From positions 18,733-82,732 of the forward strand of contig JARGPH010000011.1 of assembly GCA_029213065.1 (NCBI GenBank): DNA of 64,000 nucleotides, read 5' to 3'. This stretch comes from Verrucomicrobiales bacterium. Lineage in GTDB: Bacteria > Verrucomicrobiota > Verrucomicrobiia > Verrucomicrobiales > DEV007. Below are positions 49,002 to 60,200 of the stretch, piece by piece. Each line of letters starts with the position of its first letter. Position 1 is the stretch's first letter. The notes under the pieces were generated by a model. The model searched no databases. It was given only the letters and a program-made list of their open reading frames with translations, and was not told where the DNA came from. A program made the position numbers and the translations under genes.

Positions 49002-50579
49002 CTACCACCGCGAAGCATTGGTATAGAAATCCTGATGCCAGGTCCAGTTCGCTGACCGGATCATCTCAAGTCCCTCCTTCATCGCCAGCCCCGCCTTCGC
49101 TTCAGCATTCAACTGACTTCGATACCTGCGCCAGGCTTCGATCTCTTCGGCAGACAGATCAAAAGAACGTTCAAAGGGAACCTTCTGCCCCACCATCATG
49201 ACGAGATAGCCCTCCCAGGTGAACGGGTCATCGGGGCCCATTGCGCTGCGCCCCCACAAAATAGAAGGCCCGCTCACCCGATAGTACTCGACGATATCCT
49301 CGGCCCCGGTGAGATCGGTATCCTCCTGACAGGCTTTCCAGAACGCCGTCTCAAGTCGATTGTTGAACTTGTAGTGAAGCGCCAGAAACCTGCGGATATC
49401 CTGCCAGGTCTTGTTGCAATACCGGTTGTAAAAATCGCGCGAAACGTGATCAATTTCGAGATAGGAGTCGGCAAGGCAGTGAATCAATTTCGCTGCATGG
49501 TCACAGATCACAGCCAGCCCCGTCGCCTCAAGCGGCTCTACGAATCCGGCAGAATTCCCCAGGGCAACGACATTCTTCACCCAGGTTCGCTTTCTAGCTC
49601 CCGAGCTGAATCCGATGATGCGGGTATCCTCTACTTTGGGATTCTTCCTGCGAAATTCCTCCTCAGCGTCGTTGTCACTGAGGAAGCTGCTTCCATAGAC
49701 ATAGCCGCGGTTGATGAGTTCATCGTGCTCGATCTGCCACGCCCATCCGGCATTCATCGTTTCGGCCGTGGTATAGGGGAGTAGCGGCTCTTCCTCGCGC
49801 GCCCATCCCCCTATGACCGCTTTGTCGCAAAAAAGACTCGATTGATATGACTCCAGCGGCTCGCCCAACGCATCGCCCAGCAAGAGCGAAGCAAATCCCG
49901 AGCAATCAATATAGAGGTGCCCGTCAGCCACTTCCCCGGACTCCAGAAGCAGGCCGGAAACGCCTTTTTCATCCTGCCGCACCTCGAGAATTTTATCATC
50001 GACGATCTTTACCCCGATCTCCGCCGCATACGTCTCAAGGAACCGGACAAAAGGCACATTCTCGAGATGGTAGGCGAGGTCGGTATTCACCACGGGTGCG
50101 CCGGTATCCGGATGCTTCACAAATCCCTTTCCATGGGCGGCCAATGCCGAAGAAAGATCTGCATACTCGAAATCTTCGAATGCATAGAATCCATTCGGTC
50201 GGGGCATTCCCCGGAGAAATTTGTCGAGCTGCGCGGAAAACGTGTAGAAGAACCGATCCCTCGGTCCCCAGAGGAAATTGATTCCCAGCTTGTATGTGGG
50301 CTTCACCTCGCGGTGAAATCGTGCCGGATCAATTCCGAGATAGCCGTGGAGATACACCGGCATCGTCAGGGTACTCCCTTCCCCCACTCCGATGATGGGA
50401 ATATCGGAAGAGTGAATCACCGAAACATCCAGAACCGGCATCCGCGCCTTCAGGGTGATCGCAGCAAGAAATCCAGCACTCCCTCCCCCCACGACGACGA
50501 TTCGCTTTTTCAATTTCGCTTCTCCGGATCTGACCGGATCGCCTTGAGTTGCCTTCTGGGGATCTGATGACATTGCCAT
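49002..50579 (-). CDS. Flavin-dependent (tryptophan halogenase family) halogenase, 525 aa
   Basis: The protein belongs to the tryptophan 7-halogenase family, FADH2-dependent enzymes that chlorinate or brominate electron-rich aromatics through HOX. The nucleotide-binding motif is GGGSAGF (31-37), preceded by RIVVV. GVGEGST (64-70) and the PTYKLGI segment, whose Lys97 corresponds to the catalytic lysine, are present, as are ALGNSAGFVEPLEATGL (339-355) and HYKFNNRLETAFW. The canonical WxWxIP motif reads WAWQIE (279-284), with Glu in place of Pro. Length is normal, with about 24 extra N-terminal residues; Met3 is an alternative start. AAGGGA lies about 10 nt before the ATG. No flavin reductase is nearby. 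It lies 130 bp after the sulfatase in the same direction. The substrate cannot be read from the sequence; a hydroxylase-like activity is an alternative. Confidence 0.9.
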   Translation of the reverse strand: MAMSSDPQKATQGDPVRSGEAKLKKRIVVVGGGSAGFLAAITLKARMPVLDVSVIHSSDIPIIGVGEGSTLTMPVYLHGYLGIDPARFHREVKPTYKLGINFLWGPRDRFFYTFSAQLDKFLRGMPRPNGFYAFEDFEYADLSSALAAHGKGFVKHPDTGAPVVNTDLAYHLENVPFVRFLETYAAEIGVKIVDDKILEVRQDEKGVSGLLLESGEVADGHLYIDCSGFASLLLGDALGEPLESYQSSLFCDKAVIGGWAREEEPLLPYTTAETMNAGWAWQIEHDELINRGYVYGSSFLSDNDAEEEFRRKNPKVEDTRIIGFSSGARKRTWVKNVVALGNSAGFVEPLEATGLAVICDHAAKLIHCLADSYLEIDHVSRDFYNRYCNKTWQDIRRFLALHYKFNNRLETAFWKACQEDTDLTGAEDIVEYYRVSGPSILWGRSAMGPDDPFTWEGYLVMMVGQKVPFERSFDLSAEEIEAWRRYRSQLNAEAKAGLAMKEGLEMIRSANWTWHQDFYTNASRW

Positions 50580-50664
50580 AACTGAACTTCCCTTTTATCA
50601 GCCAGTGCCCCTAAGGCAATGCGAACAACCGCATCCCGACACTGCATCAATCGGAAAAATGAGC

Positions 50665-50693
50665 ATTCTGTCGACAAAGCCCCCAACTGGCAA
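50665..50693 (-). promoter_or_regulatory. Candidate promoter for the halogenase
   Basis: On the minus strand TTGCCA (50688-50693) and CAGAAT (50665-50670) are 17 bp apart, five and four matches to the sigma70-type consensus, about 85 nt before the halogenase ATG. This is pattern matching only. The gene could equally be read through from the sulfatase. Confidence 0.25.
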
Positions 50694-50709
50694 GCCCGCT
50701 CTCCACGGA

Positions 50710-52332
50710 TCACTTTTTCCTTCGTTTTCCGTAAGGCTCAGTGAAGGGAGCGGCTTCAAAAGGAACCGGATCCTGAACGACACGGGGATCGTTGGCATTT
50801 GTCAGCTCTTCAAACAGAGCATCGTGAAGGGATTTTTGTATTTCGGCGAGGGTCTCATCTCCGGCCCGGTTGTTCATCTGGTCCGGATCATCGGACAACA
50901 CATAGAGCTCGACCTGCGGACGCTTCGCAAACCCGAGTTGATACGATTTCGCAAACTTAGGGTTCTCTCGATTCTCGACCATCCAGGCCTTGGTCGGGCT
51001 CGCATCAAGATCCGCGAAGCAAATAAACGTGTCATTGGAGAGAACGTCAGTCGAAGGCAGTTCGTCCTCTGCAGCCGCCCCCGGAGTGCCCATGGGCCAA
51101 CGATCCGGTTCGAAATTATAAATATAGAGATGATCCTTTGTTCGGATCGCTCTCTGAGGATATGGCTTGTTCCCCGTTCTCGCACCGGCAACATGGCGCT
51201 CGCGCCCCGTCACTACTCTGGTCCGTGTCTCGTCGACCAGGCCCGATTCAGCTGAAGTGAACACGTTCAGTAGGCTTTTCCCTGTCATCACTTCGGGAAT
51301 CGCCACTTCACCTGCTTCAAGAAACGTGGGCGCAAGATCCATGAGGTTCACAAAATCATCGACGACCCTGCCTTTGGGAATTTTCCCGTCCCCCCAACAT
51401 GCCGCGAGAGCGACCGCCTGACCAAAGTCATAAAGATTGCATTTCCCGCGCGGGAAACCGGGAGCGCCGTGATCTCCGCTCACGACGACAAGGGTATTCT
51501 CAAGCTCCCCCCGTTTCTCGAGCTCTCCCAGTAGAACACCAAGTGCCGCATCAAACGCCATTGCCTCGCCGAGGTAATCCGCAAAATCCTCACGGATCTC
51601 CGGCACATCAGGAAGGAAGGCCGGCAATTTTCCCTTGAGCCCATCCGGCTCCAGATCCCACAGTGCCTTCCCTGAACCCCGGGTCCACTTCCGGTGCACA
51701 TTGGTAGGTCCGAACCAGAAGAGAAATGGCGCGTCCCCGGGCTGAGCATCAAGAAAGCCTGCGAATTCACGTTCCACTTTTGAAAGCATCTCCTCTTTCG
51801 CCGCAGCCACCGTGACTCCCTTCGCGACCATTCTCGTAACCGACTGGGAAAAGGTATTCACATCCGGCCCCTTCAATTCGAATCCGTATTGCTGCGCGCC
51901 GAAGGGAGCATCTTTGATATCACCGGGACTCCACACCTTGTAGACCTTTCCAATGTGATAGCCGCTGTCCCGCAGCATCAGTGGAAAGACAGGAATCGTC
52001 TCATCCCAGATTGCCCCCTGTAAAATAGCGCCCTGCCCCGTTCTGAAAAAATACTGACCGGAAACAATCGAACTGCGACAGGGAGTGCAGCTCGGAGCCG
52101 TGACGAAGGCATTTTTGAAGAGCACACCCTCTCTCGCAACGCGGTCAAAATGGGGCGTTTCGATCAAGTCGTTCGCTGTCCCCGTCCCGTCCACTTCGCG
52201 ATACGCACTCGCATATCGCCCCCAGTCATCCGCAAACGCAAAAAGGATATTCGGACGATCCGCTGCGGACAGACTCGAGATCACCGACGTGGCGAAACTG
52301 AGTGTCAGGAAGAAACTTCGAAAGTAAGACAT
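50710..52332 (-). CDS. Exported sulfatase, heparan N-sulfatase-like, 540 aa
   Basis: A type I (formylglycine) sulfatase that hydrolyses sulfate esters or sulfamates, probably on a glycan. From ATG 52332 it starts with a signal peptide ([20 protein letters not shown], cleavage after SLSA), then [13 protein letters not shown] with the metal-binding Asp pair at 35-36. The formylglycine site is CTPCR at 82-86; the usual form is CxPSR, but the minimal maturation motif CxPxR is kept. GDHG (286-289) and the nearby Lys297 fit the metal/active-site region. [20 protein letters not shown] is typical of the heparan N-sulfatase-like group in PVC bacteria. A longer frame from 52449 is open, but its first 39 residues would hide the signal peptide. 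The gene is 126 bp downstream of giant C and upstream of the halogenase. The exact glycan is unknown, and no separate maturase is in the window. Confidence 0.9.
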   Translation of the reverse strand: MSYFRSFFLTLSFATSVISSLSAADRPNILFAFADDWGRYASAYREVDGTGTANDLIETPHFDRVAREGVLFKNAFVTAPSCTPCRSSIVSGQYFFRTGQGAILQGAIWDETIPVFPLMLRDSGYHIGKVYKVWSPGDIKDAPFGAQQYGFELKGPDVNTFSQSVTRMVAKGVTVAAAKEEMLSKVEREFAGFLDAQPGDAPFLFWFGPTNVHRKWTRGSGKALWDLEPDGLKGKLPAFLPDVPEIREDFADYLGEAMAFDAALGVLLGELEKRGELENTLVVVSGDHGAPGFPRGKCNLYDFGQAVALAACWGDGKIPKGRVVDDFVNLMDLAPTFLEAGEVAIPEVMTGKSLLNVFTSAESGLVDETRTRVVTGRERHVAGARTGNKPYPQRAIRTKDHLYIYNFEPDRWPMGTPGAAAEDELPSTDVLSNDTFICFADLDASPTKAWMVENRENPKFAKSYQLGFAKRPQVELYVLSDDPDQMNNRAGDETLAEIQKSLHDALFEELTNANDPRVVQDPVPFEAAPFTEPYGKRRKK

Positions 52333-52339
52333 GCGATGG

Positions 52340-52368
52340 ATTAAGCCGGTAGAACCAAAACCCGTCAA
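52340..52368 (-). promoter_or_regulatory. Candidate promoter for the sulfatase, possibly leaderless
   Basis: TTGACG (52363-52368) and CTTAAT (52340-52345) on the minus strand are 17 bp apart. Transcription would begin within a base or two of the chosen ATG (52332), giving a leaderless or nearly leaderless message. No ribosome-binding site is seen before this ATG, which agrees with that reading. Evidence is sequence pattern only. Confidence 0.3.
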
Positions 52369-52458
52369 CTCTTCGTTTGCAGCCTCAAAGGCGCGAACCC
52401 CTCGCAAGGCGGGAAATGAGAGATCAGCGACTTGACCTCGCCCAGTCAACTGGTGAAA

Positions 52459-54205
52459 TCAGTCAGCCATTCCATTCATTCTCCGCCAGTCGGAATTCGA
52501 ACCGGATGGATTTGCGTTCCCCAAATTCAAGCTGTCCATAGCCACGGAGCTTAAGCGGCGACCCATCACCGAATCCACCGTCAAGACATCGCTTTCGGTA
52601 TGCGCACCGTCAATTGCCGGAGCGAAGAACAATTCGAATGTGCCACTCACGCCCGTGCCCCATGACGGCGCAGCCGTCTCCACTCTCACATAATAAAACG
52701 AATTCCCGATCTCCAGCCCGCTGAAGCTCGCGACCCAGGCCCCTGAAAGATCGGCCACCACCGTGAGCGATCCGCCCAGGAGAGCAGAGCCGTCCGGCCC
52801 CATCACCGTCACCGTAATCACTGATCCCGGCTCGGCACTGCCTGTATACATCGGCATCAAGAGAAGCATTGGATCTCCGCTGCCGCCTCCATCCGAGTCC
52901 CGTGATCCCGCAAAACGGAATCCCTCAAGGATGCCTGAACCACCCACGCCGAAGAATTCACCAATCTTGCCTCCGGTCGAGCCTACGACCCGAACCACGA
53001 TTGCCTCCTCGACGAAACCACCACTGCCATCACTCACCAGATAGATGAAATTCTCCACGCCCACATCACCCGCGTCGAGAGCGCGGGTCGTCGGCAGATT
53101 GCCGTCGACGGTGTAGACAAAGTTTCCATCGGCATCAATTGAAAGGGTCCCGTAGAGACCATCAACCAGCTCGGGCGTTCCGGCCGCGACCGCTCCACCT
53201 CCATTGGCCGATCCGCCAAACGGGGTTCCGTCGAAACGGACATTGACCACCTTGAGCACGTCGTCGATGCCCTGCCCGTTAATATCAATGTCAGTGTCAT
53301 TCGCCAGCGCATTTCCACTGGCCGTTTCAGAGCCGCCCTGCCCGCCTTCGAACACCGTTACCACATCGGTGGCCAATACAGGATCGTCGTTCGTTCCCGT
53401 AATCTCAATCGTTACGGTTTGCGTATCCGATCCCGTAGCAGGATCAGTTGCTGTGATCGTGTAGGTCAGCGTCAGGGTTTCTCCGAGAGCAAGGAAATCA
53501 AAGGTTGTCGTGTTACTGTCAAAGGCCCAGCCGATCGTTCCGATCGTGGCAGGTGCGGTTACGATCGGATTAGGAGTCGTGAGACTGAACATCGCGAGGA
53601 AATCAGCATTTCCAAGGACATCCGGCGATCCGGAGATTCCCACGGTGCCGTTGATCGTCGCTTCAACATTTCCAAGATCGTGCACTGTGAGGGTGCCGCT
53701 CACGCTCAACGGCGAATCGGTCTCGGTAAGAGCCTCTGCAGCAGAATCGCCTCCCGCTACGACGATATCAGGGGCAAGATTGTCGAATTCAATTCCTTGA
53801 AAATCGATACGCTGCTGCCCACCGCCGAAAGTGTAGCTCCCCGCACCGGGTGTTGCTCCCGCCGCAGGGTCAAAATCAGGATCAATCGCACCGACGAGAT
53901 TGATGACATCACCGGGAACGGTCGCCGGATCGCCTCCATCGATGTTCATTTCGGTGTGGGTCGATGGCTTGATCTCAAAGGTATCCTCGTCGTCACCACC
54001 TTCGATAAAGACTTCGTTACCGGCTTTGACAGTCCCTGACAAATCAACTAATCCACCTCCGTCCGGCCCTCCGAATTGATCGACTTTGATTTCAATTTTA
54101 CCATTGGCGGCAGCCAGCTCGCCCCTGGGATCGAGAACGAAATTATCCTCCGCATTCAAAAGAATATCAGCTCCGGCCGAAACATCTTCATCTCCAATCG
54201 TGATG
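52459..54205 (-). repeat. B/C shared C-terminal block, copy in giant C
   Basis: Counterpart of 21874-23625, nearly the same length. Phrases include ILLNAEDNFVLDPRGELAAA, YTFGGGQQRIDFQGIEFDNL, LTVHDLGNVEATINGTV, FDFLALGETLTLTYTITATD, IGEFFGVGGSGILEGFRF, FFAPAIDGAH and LTVDSVMGRRLSSVA. The last 30 residues are the most diverged except for GSNSDWRRMNG. Confidence 0.8.
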
Positions 54206-57200
54206 TTCCCGCTTGAGGCCGTAACATCGAGGTTGCCGCCAACTGCCGATGTCGCCAATGCTACCGTCCCCGTATTCACAATCGTGGCATCGCTATCAAC
54301 ATCACCGGTGTTCACGCTGATCGTTCCGGTCGCATCGAGCTGATCCAGCGTAATATCGGCATCGGTTCCGGTCGTGGTAAGATCGACGGTGCCGTCGACA
54401 CTGATCGTGCCGCTGTCGGTGACATCATCCACTGCATCGATTTCAAGATTACCTGAAACATCCGAGGTCCCGAGGTCGATAGTATCTTCATCAACAAGAG
54501 TGACATCTTTCCCGCTCTCGATCGTGACGCTTCCAACGAAGTCGTTGTCCGATTCGTCGAGGGTGATGTCATTGCCCGCTCCGACGTCCAGATTCGTCGT
54601 TCCGGTGATATCAGATCCTTCGCTGTCAGTCAGAGCCGCATTGTTCGTGATCTCAAGATTGCCACCCACGGTGAGTCCGCTCGCGGTCGCATCAACATCG
54701 CCGATATTCAGCGCGCCCAGGTTTTCGATCTTAAAGTTTCCTCCTGTTGTTCCCTCCACGTTTGAAATCTGAGTATCAATCGCATCACCGATACCAACGT
54801 TACCAACGTCGCCGTTGGCTGCGTTGAACAGCGCCCTCAGTGAAACAACCTCTTTGTGAGAATCACCACCGTCGATGATATCGCCACTTGCCGTATCAAC
54901 TGTCACAAGCCCCGTGGTTTGCAATCCACCGAGAGTGATATCGTTTTCCGCATCCACATCGATGGTGCCGTCTCCGGCATCAACCAGTGCGCCGTCAGTC
55001 ATCTCGATCGCTCCGGTTCCTCCCTTCGCTGCCTCAATCGTGACAGTCCCACTGGCGGAACTCACATCGCCATCTGCGCCAAAGAAGATTTCATCGTCCG
55101 AGGCGAGAGTGACTGTTCCGGTGTTGCTGGTGATCGCAGAATTGATCTCAAATCCCACATCGCCACCGGCCGCATCAGGGGTGTCGGCGTGGCCGCATAT
55201 ATCAATATTCCCGATCCCGCTCGCCACGATCGCTGCCGTCGCTCCCGTGGAAAGTTCGACCCCGTCTTCGCCGCTACCGGTGATCGTGATATCACCATTG
55301 ACCACAGAGACCCTCGAACCTGCTCCAGTGATGATCACCCCGTTGCCCTCAGCGCCGCTTCCGCCTGTGCCATCGATCATGACCCCTGCCGCATTAGTCC
55401 CGCTGACGGTGGCGCCGCCGTTGATGCTGACGCCGTCATTGTTCGTCGGAGTGAGATCGGCATTGCCTGTGATGCTGATTAATCCGCCGCCCGAGGTGAC
55501 CACAGCAGACCCACCCGATACGGAAACCCCGCTGTTGAGCTCTCCTCCGGTGCCCCCGGTTCCCGTCAGAGTGATCGCGGCAGCGCCAGTCGAGCTGACG
55601 GTTCCCAGAACGAGAATGCCGTCATTATCCCTCGGGGTGTCCCGGTTGCCGGCGCCCTGACCCGTCAGGATGATGTCGCCGTCCAGACTCGTGACAGCCC
55701 CGGTGCCTGTAATTTCGATGCCGCGGTTGCGATAGCGCTGATTTCCGGCTGTGCCATCAATCTCAATTTCGCCGGTTCCGAGAGAGAGGACCGTGCCTCC
55801 GATCTGAACGCCGTCGTTGTCGTTCGCTCTTCCGCGGCCTCCTCCCTGTCCATCGATATCAATCAATCCGGAAGTGGTTTCCACGACCGCGTCAGGATTG
55901 ATAAGGACACCGACGCTGGCGTTGCCACCGGTACTCGTGCCGGCTCCACCCGTTCCGTTGAGAGTCACCGTTGCATTGGTCGAAGCGACTTTGGTATTTG
56001 CTCCATTGAGGAGGATCCCGTAGTGATCATTCCCGTTGGTGTCGGTCGTTCCGGTGCCTCTCAGAGTGACATTTCCATCAGTCGAGGTCAGGGTCGAACC
56101 GTCGGAAACAATGATCCCCCGGCGATTGTCCCCGCTGCCTCCAGCAGCACCTGAGCCGGTCAGGGAAATATCCCCACTGGCGGTGGTGATGTCTGCATCC
56201 GTCAGGGTAATTCCGGTGCTGCCGTTGGTGCCGATACCGTTTCCGTCAGCAGTGAGGGTCACAGCACTGTCATCTGTCGTGATACTGGAACCGGTATCCA
56301 ACGTAATGGAGCGATCTGCTGAAACCGTGACGGTGCCGCTTCCAGCCGCCTGACTGATCGCTGCGTTGGCCGCAAAAACGACATCGTCCGCTGTGATGCT
56401 GATATTTCCCGTTACAGAAAGCGGACCGTTGCTCGTCGCAATCGTGACGGTATCGTCATCTTCCACCCCGGGAGCAGGCCCGGCCGTGTCGATCTTGATG
56501 CCGGTGATGCCCGCAGCATCGATCGTGACGCTGTTCGCAGTTCGGGAGATCACTGTCACTCCCGAAGTTCCGATCACGTTGGCAATATCGGCTTCGCTGA
56601 TGGTGTAGGTGTTAGTCGTGGAATCAAACGTAAAGCTGATCGCATTCTCCGAATCACTGGTGATGTCAGTAATCTGAAGTTCGCCACCTGCGAGGGAAAC
56701 CTGTGTCTCGGGCGTGCCCGCGAACAGAACCACATCATTCCCGTCATTGCCGACATAGCTGATCACGTAGTCGTCGCCGTCATCGTCGGTAATCGTTGAA
56801 CCTTCAAGCTGCCCCGCGAAATTACCCGATACGAGATCCGTGGTGCCGTCGTTGTTGATCACTGTGATCGTCGTGCCCACATCGACTGAGGCTGTCCCCG
56901 CCGTCAGTTCGGCAAGGTTCAAACTGGAGTTAACCGCATCCAGCGTCACGGTGCCATCAACATCGAGAAGATCATGCGTCGCTGTATTGCCGTTAATCTG
57001 AAAATCAACATTCCCGTTGATCGTCGTATTCCCGGTAAAATTAAGCTCACCAATGTCATCCCCGCTGTTCTCACCCGGCTGAATCTCCCCGCTATTTGAG
57101 AGAGAGAAGATCCCGTTGATCGTTCCCGTTCCACTGACAACATTGCCAAAGGTATAGCTCCCCGCGGGAACTTCGGTGCGAGCGGTAACGTCGAAGAAAG

Positions 57201-60200
57201 CTCCACCGGCAACGGCGATTTCTTCACTCTCATCGATATCGGAAGTGCCTGACAAAGCAATCGTTCCGGCATCAATACTTGTCGTGCTTACGTAGGTGTT
57301 ATCCCCATTGAGAATGAGAACACCACTGCCGTTTTTGATCAATTCCCCTCCGGCGCTTCCTCCGAGAATCTGAGCACCGGTCCGGAAGGTGCCGGTCTGC
57401 CCCGCGTCGACTGTCACGGTCTGAGGGCCGCCCCCTGCCAGAGTAATGTCGACATCCACGTTGATGAGGTTCTGTCCGGCAAGATTCTGAATCACTCCAC
57501 CGCTCATGTTAAAAGTGGCAGTTCCCGAGGCATCACCTTTTTGCAGAGTGCCAACCTGGAATATTCCGCCTTCCATTCCGATAAACCCAACCGTATTCGC
57601 TGCTCCGGCACTGGTGCCCCCCTGGCTCGGATTCCCGAGGTTTGCCGTGTCCACTTTGATCGTCCCGTCATCGAAAAACAAACTACCGACACCGCGCCCG
57701 TTCGTGTTCGTGCTGCGACTGTGAATCCCGAGACTGATCTGATCGAAGTTACCGGTGACAGTGCCCCCCCGGAAATCTGCTGTTCCGATGGATTGCGTGG
57801 AGGTATTGACGTTGTTATCCCCGACGAGAAGGTCCGCCAATGTTCCCGCACCACCTCTACCGTTAATCGTAACGGCGCCGCCTGCAACGATGTCGAGAGT
57901 GCCGCGTCCCTTGTTGGCACCAACCGTAATCGTATCAATGTTCAGCGTGTTGCTGTTCCCCAGAATCACCGAACTCGGGAATCCCGAATTCTTACCTGAC
58001 TCCGCCTCCGATACTTCCAAACTCGCAGCAGTGACCGTGTTAGTGCCCACTGTCGAGAAAAACACATCACCCTGAGCGCTGTTGGCACTCGCACCCACGC
58101 CTGAGGAAACTCTCGCAATACCAACTTCAAACTTATCGACATCGATCGTTACGCTGGAAGCATTGGTGAAATCAACACTACCGTCCGAGTCACCCACTGC
58201 GACAACATCGTAGCCACCCACGATCATGTCCTCGATGCCGGTTCCGATGCGCACCGCACCGCCACTCACGGTGAGCGAACCACTGTTACCGGTATTCTCG
58301 CCAACGGTGAGAGTGTCAACACTGAGACCGCCGGCATTCACGGTGAAGGCCCCTGCTTGAATATCCAACTCGCTGCGACTCGCGCTGCCGCTTCCGGCAC
58401 TGTCTGAAACGCCGTTGGCAACCGTGAAACTGCCTCCGAGGATACGGAGAGTGCCTGCCGAATTTGCGGCATCTCCAGATCCGTCAATGGCGAGACCAAC
58501 GGTGTCAGCTGTCGTTGTTCCATCCCCAATGAGCAGTTCACCGGTTCCGTTTCCAACATTCGTCCCCGAGTCGTGGCGGCCGATGATGACTTCACCGAGG
58601 GTGCCGTTGAAAATCCCGTTCGCAAGATCAAGACTGCCAAACGAATTAGTCGACGTGTTAGTGTTGTTGTCACCGATGTAAAGGTCCGCCTTCAAATCCC
58701 CGGTGCGACCGGCGAGACTGAGTGTTCCTCCATTGACTATCGTTGCATCAGCGCTGCTTTTGCGACCCGCTATCGTCAATGCGTCAGTCACGAGATTGTT
58801 CGTCATTCCGAAGACCACCGTTGAAAGCAGCCCGGAATTGCCTGAGCCCGCGGCATCACCTACGATGATGGAATCAGCCGTGAGACTGTTCAATCCCGCT
58901 GCGGAAAGCGTCAAGTCAGCCGTCCCCTGATTTCCATCTGCTCCTCCGCCCATTCCGATACCGCCGGAAATCGTTGCGACGTTGATCGTCACCGAGTCCG
59001 CTCCGGAAAACAGTAACTGGCCACGCACGTCGATCTGCGGGATTCCTGTCTGACCGAAAATTACCGCGCCGTCACCATCACCAATCGAGACCGCACCGCC
59101 GACCACCTCGAGCGTCGAGGTATTCGCTCCTATATTATTAGTGCTGTTACCGGCAAGGGCCCGGCCGACAATCACTTCATCTGCGACGAACCCGTCTTCA
59201 GCAAGAGTGTCTCCAGCCGATTGATCGTAGAGACCGGAGGCAGTGAATTGCCCTTTGAATTTAACGTTGCTCGCTGTGTCGGTTTGCTCGAAAGCAACGA
59301 CATCGACGGCGGCGTTGAAGGTCACCACATTCGAATCTGGAATCGTGAGTTTAGCAAGCGGGCTTGTTGAACCCACAGCACCTGACACTTCAACATTACC
59401 GCTTCCGGTATTGAGAGTCAGTTCGAAGGCACCGTCGATCGTGCCGTTTACATCAACAGCGCCGTTCACATCGCTGGTATCCAGTTCAACATTATTGGTG
59501 AGTGTGACGTTTCCATTAAAAGTAACTGAGTCCGCTGCGATGTTTCCATCCAGACTGATTCCTTCAGCCGTCACTTCGAGACCACCTTTGCCATTTCCGG
59601 CGAGGTCGAGAGCTCCAAACGTAACCGCATCGGTATTCGTATCGGTGCCGTTTGTTTCGTTCGATGTCTCGACGATAACATTGCCGGTAAAGCCTGCGGT
59701 TGCGTAGGCTACGAAGACGCTGTTTGCGTCAGGCCTTACTGAACCGACGGCTGCAGAACGACCTGCGCTTGGTGAATTTGTCAGAATCAGCGCGGAATCA
59801 CTGATGAGGAGTCCGAGTTGCCCTCCTACGGTAGTTTCTCTGATAGTCAGGCTGTCAGCGCTGTCGGTGTTGATGTCTGTGATAACAAGATCCCCGGAAG
59901 CGTCGAGTGACACCTCGGTCTCAGCCTGTCCCGAAGCAATCAACGCGACATCATTCCCTGAGTTGTCATCCTGATTGGTATCAGCATTGTAATCATACTG
60001 AATCGTGAACACGTTGCCATTCACCTCGAAGACAAGTCCATCGGTGAGATTGGTCGCACCGGAGGTGAAGATTCCACTAACGGCATCGGTCATATCGTTA
60101 TCCACGATGACAAAGACATCCCCAAGCGCAGGCACGAAGGTCCCGAGAGCGATTTCAAGTTCTGCTCCGGCGAGGGTTACCGTCCCGTTAACATCCAGCT

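Noticed and set aside
52333-52449. Longer sulfatase start at 52449 (39 extra residues)
   Set aside because: The extension has no conserved feature, and the internal Met at 52332 begins an ideal signal peptide directly followed by the sulfatase core.
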